NCBI RefSeq assembly: GCF_001436255.1
Contig: NZ_AZEI01000032.1
Span: 1-39,162, forward strand
Length of the DNA stretch: 39,162 nt
Direction of reading: 5' to 3'
Source: Lentilactobacillus rapi DSM 19907 = JCM 15042
GTDB taxonomy: Bacteria; Bacillota; Bacilli; Lactobacillales; Lactobacillaceae
Every line of letters starts with the position of its first letter. Position 1 is the stretch's first letter. This document shows, piece after piece, positions 33,565-39,162 of the stretch. Below the pieces are notes generated by a model. It was not told the origin of the DNA. It ran no database searches and saw nothing but the letters and a program-made list of their open reading frames with translations. A program made the translations under genes and the position numbers.

Positions 33565-34917
33565 ATGCAAAAGACGAGTGACAGTACAATGGTGAACACA
33601 GGCCTACTGGACCGCACCTTTCATCTCACTGAACAGAATACGACCGTTAGGCGGGAGTTATTAGCCGGATTAACAACATTTGTTTCGATGGCGTACATTT
33701 TGTTCGTGAATCCAAGTGTTCTGGGTGCTGCTGGAATGAATAAAGGAGCCGTTTTTACCGTTACCGCGGTAACTTCTATTCTTGGCTGTTTATTAATGGC
33801 ATTCTTAGCTAATTACCCAATTGCAATTGCCCCTGGATTGGGTGACAATGCGTTCTTTACATTTTCAGTTGTATTAGGGATGGGAATCCCGTGGCCAAAA
33901 GCAATGGCTGGGGTTTTCGTTGCGTCGGTATTGTTTACAATCTTATCTTTCTTAAAAGTCCGGGAAATTGTCATTGATGCAATTCCTAAGGATCTCAAGC
34001 TCGCCATGGCCGCAGGAATTGGGATATTTATTGCCTTTGTTGGCTTGCAGGGTGGCGGGATCATCGTTGCCAGCAAAACTTCTTTGGTTGCCATTGGTTC
34101 CTTAACGGTTCCCACAACCTGGTTAACAATTTTTGGTATCTTTGTAATTGCGATCTTGATGGCTCGAAAAGTGCCTGGGGCAATCTTTATTGGTTTGGTT
34201 GCCACTACCGTTCTTGGCCTAGTAACTGGTTTGATTGCAATGCCAACCCATATTATTTCTCTGGCTCCAAGCATGGCACCAACCTTTGGCGTCGGCGTTA
34301 CGCATTTATCATCCATTGTGGATCCGCAAATGTGGGCAGTTGTGCTGATCTTCCTATTAGTTGCCTTCTTTGATACAGCTGGTACGTTAATTGGTTTGGC
34401 ACAACAAGCTGGAATCATGAAAAATAACAAGATGCCCCGAATTGGTCGGGCATTGATGTCAGATTCGATTTCAATGTTGGCTGGTTCCGTCATGGGAACA
34501 ACCCCAACTGCTGCTTACGTTGAATCATCAGCCGGAATTGCTGTTGGTGGCCGGACCGGGTTAACTTCATTAACAGTTGGAATCTTGTTTGCATTTAGTA
34601 TGTTATTCTCACCACTGTTGACGGTTGTGACCGACCAAGTAACCGCGCCAGCATTGATCATTGTTGGTGTCTTGATGGTTTCAGCGCTAAAAGAAATTCA
34701 CTGGGACAAATTTGAAGTTGCCATGCCTGTATTTTTGACCGTTGTTGGCATGCCACTGACTTATAATATTTCTTACGGAATTGCCTTTGGTTTCCTCACA
34801 TATCCAATCTTGATGACCGTTGCCGGCCGTCGTAAAGAAGTTAATTACATTATGTGGATCCTGTTCTTCATATTTATTCTGTTGCTTTATGTATTAAATA
34901 TCGTACCTAAATCATAA
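33565..34917 (+). CDS. Purine (adenine/hypoxanthine/guanine) permease, NCS2 AzgA-like
   Basis: A 450-aa membrane transporter with about 12-14 TM segments that imports purine bases with protons. It belongs to the AzgA-like branch of the NCS2 family (PbuG/PbuO group), shown by RRELLAGLTTFVSMAYILFVNP near the start, the substrate-site region IAPGLGDNAFFTFSVVLG, and later FFDTAGTLIGLAQQAG and GTTPTAAYVESSAGIAVGGRTGLTS. The SD is AAAGGG, rather far (12 nt) from the ATG at 33565; an internal ATG at 33589 has a weaker SD, so the exact start is uncertain. It is followed 32 nt later by adenine deaminase, so the two form an uptake-and-deamination operon. Confidence 0.92.
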   Translation: MQKTSDSTMVNTGLLDRTFHLTEQNTTVRRELLAGLTTFVSMAYILFVNPSVLGAAGMNKGAVFTVTAVTSILGCLLMAFLANYPIAIAPGLGDNAFFTFSVVLGMGIPWPKAMAGVFVASVLFTILSFLKVREIVIDAIPKDLKLAMAAGIGIFIAFVGLQGGGIIVASKTSLVAIGSLTVPTTWLTIFGIFVIAILMARKVPGAIFIGLVATTVLGLVTGLIAMPTHIISLAPSMAPTFGVGVTHLSSIVDPQMWAVVLIFLLVAFFDTAGTLIGLAQQAGIMKNNKMPRIGRALMSDSISMLAGSVMGTTPTAAYVESSAGIAVGGRTGLTSLTVGILFAFSMLFSPLLTVVTDQVTAPALIIVGVLMVSALKEIHWDKFEVAMPVFLTVVGMPLTYNISYGIAFGFLTYPILMTVAGRRKEVNYIMWILFFIFILLLYVLNIVPKS

Positions 34918-34949
34918 GTTAATAACCCTTAAATGACTGGAGAAAATTC

Positions 34950-36740
34950 ATGACGACGATTGAAGAACTTGAACAATATATTGATGCTGGTGCTGCCAAG
35001 ATTCCCGCTGATACAGTCATTGAGCACGGAACGTTGGTGAACGTTGACACCGCCGAATATTATCCAGCTGACGTTGCCATTTATAACGGTAAAATTGTTG
35101 CGGTCGATGAGGATATCAACGATTACATTGGCCCAAATACCAAGCATATTGATGCCACTGGCAAATACCTGGTTCCGGGCATGATTGATGGTCACATCCA
35201 CGTTGAATGCAGCAAGATGAGCATGACCAGATTTGCCCAGGCAGTAGTGCCTCACGGAACGACCAGTATTGTTTCTGGATTGGATGAATATATTTCAACC
35301 ATTGGCATCAAAGGCCTGGACGAGATTTTTGCCGAAATCGATCAGAGCCCGTTAAAGGTATTCTGGGGGCTGCCATACAAAACACCGTACACAATCCCCA
35401 AGTCAACGATCAGTTATGACGTGTCTGCCAAGGACCATGAAGCAATTCAACCGAATGAAAACTGCTATGGTGTTTGGGAAACGGTTCGTGAAGCAGTTGA
35501 AATGAAGGATCCTGATGCCCTCAAAGCAATCTTGACGGCCCAAAAGTATCACAAACCAATCTTTGGCTGTTCTCCCATGGCGACTGGCAAGGCGTTAAAC
35601 CAATTTTTGATGAGTGGCGTTCATGTTGATCACGAAAGCTATTCTCATGAAGAATTTTTAGAAAAAGCCCGTAAAGGCATCCATGTGGTGATTCGGGAAT
35701 CTTCAGTCACTAAATTTTTAAAAGAAAATATTCGTGCCATTACAGAAGGAGCGGCCGGAGTTGCGCGTCATACCAGTTTCTGTACCGATGATGTCAACGC
35801 CAGGGACATTTTAAATCATGGCCACCTTGATCATATGGTTCGATTAGCGATTAAAGCAGGCGTTTCTCCAATGACTGCCATTCAGATGGCAACCGTTAAC
35901 GGCGCCGAAGCTTACCATATTGATGATCGGGTCGGCTCAATCGCCCCAGGAAAGGATGCCGATATTCTTCTGATCGACCAACCTGGTTCATTTACCGTTG
36001 AAACAGTCGTCAGCAAGGGGCAGTTGGTTTCTGAAAACCAAACCGAAGCGATGAGCTTCAATCCACCCAAACGATCTGCTCAAATCCAAGGTCAACTGAA
36101 GCACGCCCCAATGCAGCCAACAGATTTTGACTATCGAGTTGACCAATCTGCTGGAACGGCATTGGTTCGAACCATTCACAGCGTTGGGCCATTTGTGCGT
36201 AAGGCTCAAGATATTGAATTAACGATTAAAAATGGTGTTGTGATTCCGGATCCTGAAAAGGATATCGCTGCCGTCTCAGTCATTGAACGATACGGCGTTA
36301 ATGGTAACCAGTCGCACGGTTTCATTTCCGGCTGGTCGTTTAAACGGGGCGCGATTGCGACTTCCGCTTCTCCAGATGATAATAATTTGGTGGTTGCCGG
36401 TGTGAATACCAGTGATATGGCGTTAGCTATCAATACACTGATTGAGTGTGGCGGCGGTCAAGTTGTTGTGGTTGATGGCAAGGTGGTTGCTTTGCTGGAA
36501 TTACCAATCGCAGGGATTACAGCTGATTTAACCCCAACTCAACTCGCGCAAAAAGAAATTGAATTAAAACACGCTGCCGAACAACTTGGCAGCACTTTAC
36601 CCGACCCATTATTCTACCTGTCGTTCCTGCCGATTACCGCTATCCCGGATTTGGCAATTACGGACAGTGGCAATGTGGATTATCCAAAATTAGCATATTT
36701 CGATCCTATTTTGAAAGTTACCAGCAATGACAATGCATAA
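34950..36740 (+). CDS. ade: Adenine deaminase (AdeC/YerA family)
   Basis: A 596-aa amidohydrolase that converts adenine to hypoxanthine and ammonia. The metal-binding motif GMIDGHIHVECSKM is at about residues 75-88. The region GCSPMATGKAL...GVHVDHESYSHEE carries further ligands, and RHTSFCTDDVNARDIL holds the conserved Asp pair. The C-terminal adenine-deaminase domain follows, with GGGQVVVVDGKVVALLELPIAGI. Length is normal for AdeC. The SD GGAG is well placed. As the second gene after the purine permease it takes imported adenine into the hypoxanthine pool. A family A hairpin starts 3 nt after the stop. Confidence 0.93.
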   Translation: MTTIEELEQYIDAGAAKIPADTVIEHGTLVNVDTAEYYPADVAIYNGKIVAVDEDINDYIGPNTKHIDATGKYLVPGMIDGHIHVECSKMSMTRFAQAVVPHGTTSIVSGLDEYISTIGIKGLDEIFAEIDQSPLKVFWGLPYKTPYTIPKSTISYDVSAKDHEAIQPNENCYGVWETVREAVEMKDPDALKAILTAQKYHKPIFGCSPMATGKALNQFLMSGVHVDHESYSHEEFLEKARKGIHVVIRESSVTKFLKENIRAITEGAAGVARHTSFCTDDVNARDILNHGHLDHMVRLAIKAGVSPMTAIQMATVNGAEAYHIDDRVGSIAPGKDADILLIDQPGSFTVETVVSKGQLVSENQTEAMSFNPPKRSAQIQGQLKHAPMQPTDFDYRVDQSAGTALVRTIHSVGPFVRKAQDIELTIKNGVVIPDPEKDIAAVSVIERYGVNGNQSHGFISGWSFKRGAIATSASPDDNNLVVAGVNTSDMALAINTLIECGGGQVVVVDGKVVALLELPIAGITADLTPTQLAQKEIELKHAAEQLGSTLPDPLFYLSFLPITAIPDLAITDSGNVDYPKLAYFDPILKVTSNDNA

Positions 36741-36742
36741 GA

Positions 36743-36853
36743 AGGATCAAAACAGTTGATTTGATCTCAGAGTTTATATAAGAAGGGCAACCATTCCGCA
36801 GATTCAGGAATGGCTGCCCTTCTTTGTTAAAAAAATCGGAATTTTAAGACAGG
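36743..36853 (+). repeat. Family A hairpin element (A6) / terminator of ade
   Basis: It keeps TTTGATCTCAGAGTTTA. The stem AGAAGGGCAACCATTCC (36781-36797) pairs with 36807-36823 except for one A-C mismatch. TTTGTTAA follows. It is shorter than A2-A4. It lies between ade and the convergent channel gene. Confidence 0.65.
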
Positions 36854-36904
36854 AGAATAACGCACAATTAAATATCATTTGTGAATGCCTTTTACTCCTT
36901 CACA

Positions 36905-37483
36905 TCATAAACGACGCATGGCCTTTTCAATACTTTGATAAGGCATAATCCAAAGCATCATCACCAAGAACGTGCCGATCATCCCAAATTCATGCCAGAA
37001 GTATGTCAGGCAGAAAACGGCCACGAACGCGGCTAAGGTGATCAAGCTCTTAGGCTCATGCTTTAAGGTATCAATCAACAGCTGGCTGTTGCGGTTTGCC
37101 CTCAACAGGCTGACTCGCAAGAAGTTCCATGCCAAATTGATGAAGATAAATAATAGTGTGTACAACTGAGAACCAAACAGACTGTGGGGGTCATCATTCA
37201 CAATTGCGGTGGCAAATGGCACGAATGATAAGAAGAACATCAAGCTGGTGTTCGCCCAAATTACCAGACCGTCAATTTTCTCGACCACTTGGAACATATG
37301 ATGGTGGTTGCCCCAAACAATTGCCAGCAGAAAGAATGAAATTGCGTAGGCGAGTAATTCTTCGTGCATATTCCACAGTCCATTCCAAGAATAACGCTTT
37401 GGTTCGCCAAGTTCCAGAACCAAGACAGTCATGATAATTGGAATGATTGCATCGGTAAACGCTTCAAGTCGATTTTTAGGCAT
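36905..37483 (-). CDS. TMEM175-family (DUF1211) potassium-channel-like membrane protein
   Basis: A 192-aa protein with six predicted TM helices. The N-terminal signature RLEAFTDAIIPIIMTVLVLELGEP corresponds to the RxxxFSDxxxxIxxTLxxLEL pattern of bacterial TMEM175 (here FTD instead of FSD). These proteins form tetrameric K+-permeable channels without the classic selectivity filter. TM2 has a His cluster (WGNHHHMFQVV). I take ATG 37483 as the start because AAAGGAG lies 9-10 nt upstream; an ATG 21 nt earlier would overlap the SD. It is monocistronic and divergent from the APC permease. Confidence 0.85.
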   Translation of the reverse strand: MPKNRLEAFTDAIIPIIMTVLVLELGEPKRYSWNGLWNMHEELLAYAISFFLLAIVWGNHHHMFQVVEKIDGLVIWANTSLMFFLSFVPFATAIVNDDPHSLFGSQLYTLLFIFINLAWNFLRVSLLRANRNSQLLIDTLKHEPKSLITLAAFVAVFCLTYFWHEFGMIGTFLVMMLWIMPYQSIEKAMRRL

Positions 37484-37566
37484 CAGGTCATACTCCTTTC
37501 GCATACTCTACATAACAAGGATACAATATTTTTCTTAGAAATTTGCAGATAACGACTTTGCTTGTC

Positions 37567-37624
37567 TGTAATCGTTTCCAAGGCTGTGAGCCAATTGACT
37601 TTTATGATGAGGAAAAGTTAAAAT
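37567..37624 (+). promoter_or_regulatory. APC permease promoter with upstream cre-like site
   Basis: TTGACT (37595-37600), an 18-nt spacer and TAAAAT (37619-37624). TGTAATCGTTTCCA (37567-37580) matches the CcpA consensus at all but one position and lies 14 bp upstream of the -35, a position compatible with activation rather than repression. Confidence 0.5.
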
Positions 37625-37675
37625 AGACTAATAATTCTAATCAGGAGTTAATTTTCCATCTGGAGGTTACAGATT

Positions 37676-39079
37676 ATGTCATTAGGTTCACGAATTTTTA
37701 AACGGGAGAAATTGGATCGTTACCTTGAAACTGACAAAAAATTTATTAAAACGATGTCAACTTTTGATCTGATTGCCCTAGGGATTGGGGCGGTGATTGG
37801 TACTGGTATCTTTATTCTGCCAGGAACCGTTGCTGCCACCAAAGCTGGCCCGGGAATTATTCTTTCATTCATTGTGGCGGCCATTGTGTGTTCAACTTCA
37901 GCCATGTGTTACGCCGAATTTGCCTCGGCGTTACCAGTTGCTGGAAGTGCCTATTCATATGGAAACCTGGTGTTCGGCGAGATCATCGGCTGGGTATTGG
38001 GCTGGGCATTGATTTTGGAGTACGTTCTGGCTGTTGCGGCGGTTTCTAGTGCGTGGGGCGCTTACTTTCAATCGTTCTTAGCCGGTTTTCATATTGGTTT
38101 TCCAAAGGCCATTTCCGGTCCGTTTGTACCGAGTCAGGGAACCTATGGTAATGTGATTGCAATTATTATTGTTATTTTGATTTCCTGGATGTTAAATCAT
38201 GGGATGCGCTCGTCAGTTCGATTAAACAACTTAATTGTTGTTGTCAAAATTGGGATTATTTTGCTATTTATTCTAGTGGGCGCCTTTTATGTAAAACCAA
38301 CTAATTGGCATCCATTCTTACCCTACGGTTGGATGGGTGGCAGCCACGGCGGTGTCTTGGGCGGCGCTGCTGCGGTATTCTTTGCCTATTTGGGCTTTGA
38401 CGCGGTTTCGAGTTCAGCTGCCGAAGTTAAGAATCCCAAACGAAACATGCCGATTGGAATTATTGGGACGTTGATTGTTGCCACCATTTTGTACGTTGGC
38501 GTTTCGATCGTCTTAACGGGAATGGTTTCGTACACCAAGCTGGACGTTGCGGATCCGGTTGCCTTTGCCTTGCAATTTGTGAAGCTGAATTGGGTTGCTG
38601 GTATCATTTCGCTAGGAGCGTTGGCCGGAATGTTTACGATGATGGTCACAATGACTTACAGTTCTTCAAGATTAATTTATTCGATTGGTCGAGATGGGTT
38701 GCTGCCAAAATTCCTTGGTAAGTTGGATAAAAAGGGCAGTCCAAGAAACAGCCTGATAACGATTACGATTGTGATTGCTTTTATGGGTGGCTTTGTTCCC
38801 TTGGATCAATTGACCAACTTGGTTAATATTGGCACGTTGATTGCCTTTCTCTTCGTGTCATTTGGGATTATCCCATTGAGAAATAATAAAGAAATTCAAA
38901 ATCACCACGGATATCAGGTTCCCTGGTATCCAGTATTGCCGATAGTTTCTGGCTTGTTATGTATGGTGATGCTGTCACAATTGCAAGCAGAAACCTGGAT
39001 TGCATCAGGAATTTGGTTCGTGTTTGGCCTTATTCTTTACTTCGGGTATGGAATGAGACATAGCCGGATAAGTGCATAG
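37676..39079 (+). CDS. APC-family amino acid permease (cationic amino acid transporter-like)
   Basis: A 467-aa integral membrane transporter with 12 predicted TM helices. The N-terminus LGIGAVIGTGIFILPGTVAA is the TM1 unwound substrate-binding region (GxGIF) of the APC superfamily. The loop CYAEFASALPVAGSAYSYGNLVFGEIIGW is the family consensus, and FFAYLGFDAVSSSAAEVKNPKRNMP is TM6 and the following loop. It is closest in appearance to YfnA-like/CAT-type permeases; the amino acid is not assignable. The ATG has a TGGAGG SD. A cre-like site lies before the promoter. The stop codon abuts a family B element cut by the window end. Confidence 0.9.
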   Translation: MSLGSRIFKREKLDRYLETDKKFIKTMSTFDLIALGIGAVIGTGIFILPGTVAATKAGPGIILSFIVAAIVCSTSAMCYAEFASALPVAGSAYSYGNLVFGEIIGWVLGWALILEYVLAVAAVSSAWGAYFQSFLAGFHIGFPKAISGPFVPSQGTYGNVIAIIIVILISWMLNHGMRSSVRLNNLIVVVKIGIILLFILVGAFYVKPTNWHPFLPYGWMGGSHGGVLGGAAAVFFAYLGFDAVSSSAAEVKNPKRNMPIGIIGTLIVATILYVGVSIVLTGMVSYTKLDVADPVAFALQFVKLNWVAGIISLGALAGMFTMMVTMTYSSSRLIYSIGRDGLLPKFLGKLDKKGSPRNSLITITIVIAFMGGFVPLDQLTNLVNIGTLIAFLFVSFGIIPLRNNKEIQNHHGYQVPWYPVLPIVSGLLCMVMLSQLQAETWIASGIWFVFGLILYFGYGMRHSRISA

Positions 39080-39162
39080 AGCGCAAAAAGTAGCGGTTTG
39101 ACTCATTCATATAAGCCGACCCCCAGTGAAAGCCCGTTTCTGGCTTTCACTGGGGGTCGGCT
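39078..39162 (+). repeat. Family B hairpin element (B8), truncated by the window end
   Basis: It begins at the permease stop codon. The left strand shows the family order GAGCG, GCGGTT, helix 2 (TGACTCA-like), helix 3 ATATAAG, then a perfect top stem (CCGACCCCCAGTGAAAGCC region against its complement) around a 7-nt loop. The last two bases, CT, are the expected start of helix 3's right side (CTTATAT). Confidence 0.65.

Noticed and set aside
36160-36180. tRNA-like GGTTCGAACC word
   Set aside because: It lies inside the ade reading frame and no cloverleaf forms around it. I found no tRNA gene in the window.

Overview
The window looks like a stretch of chromosome from a low-to-mid GC, obligately heterofermentative member of the Lactobacillaceae (Lentilactobacillus-like; the genus is inference, not proven). 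The evidence is metabolic: glucose-6-phosphate dehydrogenase (zwf), 6-phosphogluconate dehydrogenase (gnd), phosphoketolase (xpk) and the bifunctional aldehyde/alcohol dehydrogenase AdhE all lie within 24 kb. Together they form the oxidative and ethanol-producing parts of the phosphoketolase pathway. TTG starts are common, SD sequences are strong, and cre-like and Rex-like operators have the Gram-positive form. I see no phage, IS transposase, tRNA, rRNA or CRISPR array.

Layout. 0.1-3.2 kb: zwf then gnd on the minus strand. 3.4-5.7 kb: a secreted Ig-like protein and an MFS exporter. 5.8-11.3 kb (minus): a stand-alone NrdI flavodoxin, a 1040-aa YfhO-type membrane protein and a CorC/HlyC CBS-domain protein. 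11.5-18.9 kb (plus): a small acidic protein, a CtpE-like P-type ATPase, a DUF1836 protein, adhE and an HD phosphohydrolase. 18.9-20.1 kb (minus): an M50-like membrane peptidase and a YbaK/EbsC-type deacylase. 20.3-24.4 kb (plus): a GntR/UTRA regulator, xpk and a small winged-helix-like protein. 24.7-27.8 kb (minus): amidase, RluA-type pseudouridine synthase and UspA. 28.5-30.6 kb (plus): lipoate-protein ligase and two unknown proteins. 30.6-30.9 kb: a probable structured small RNA with its own promoter and terminator. 30.9-32.3 kb: a quinone-oxidoreductase-like enzyme and a HesB-fold protein. 32.4-36.7 kb: a purine salvage island, with an adenosine-deaminase-family protein divergent from a purine permease and adenine deaminase operon. 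36.9-39.1 kb: a TMEM175-like channel and an APC amino-acid permease.

The most unusual content is intergenic. Two dispersed families of long imperfect hairpins occupy many of the gaps. Family B (about 125 nt per unit) has four or five short helices separated by conserved small internal loops. Its helix sequences differ from copy to copy while pairing is kept (compensatory change). It occurs singly, as a tandem pair (9.6-9.9 kb) and as a tandem array of four (27.9-28.4 kb) that fills the gap between two divergent promoters. Family A (100-195 nt) has a conserved GATCC...GGATC frame around a variable stem of up to 26 bp, and sits at or within a few bases of stop codons. I do not recognise either family by name. 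They are the best candidates here for an undescribed system.

Regulation visible in the sequence: a Rex-like operator at the adhE promoter and tandem cre sites upstream; cre-like sites at lplA and the APC permease; a 9-bp palindrome over the gntR -10; and a shared inverted repeat between the two divergent purine promoters. All functions are inferred from sequence alone; no database search was run.
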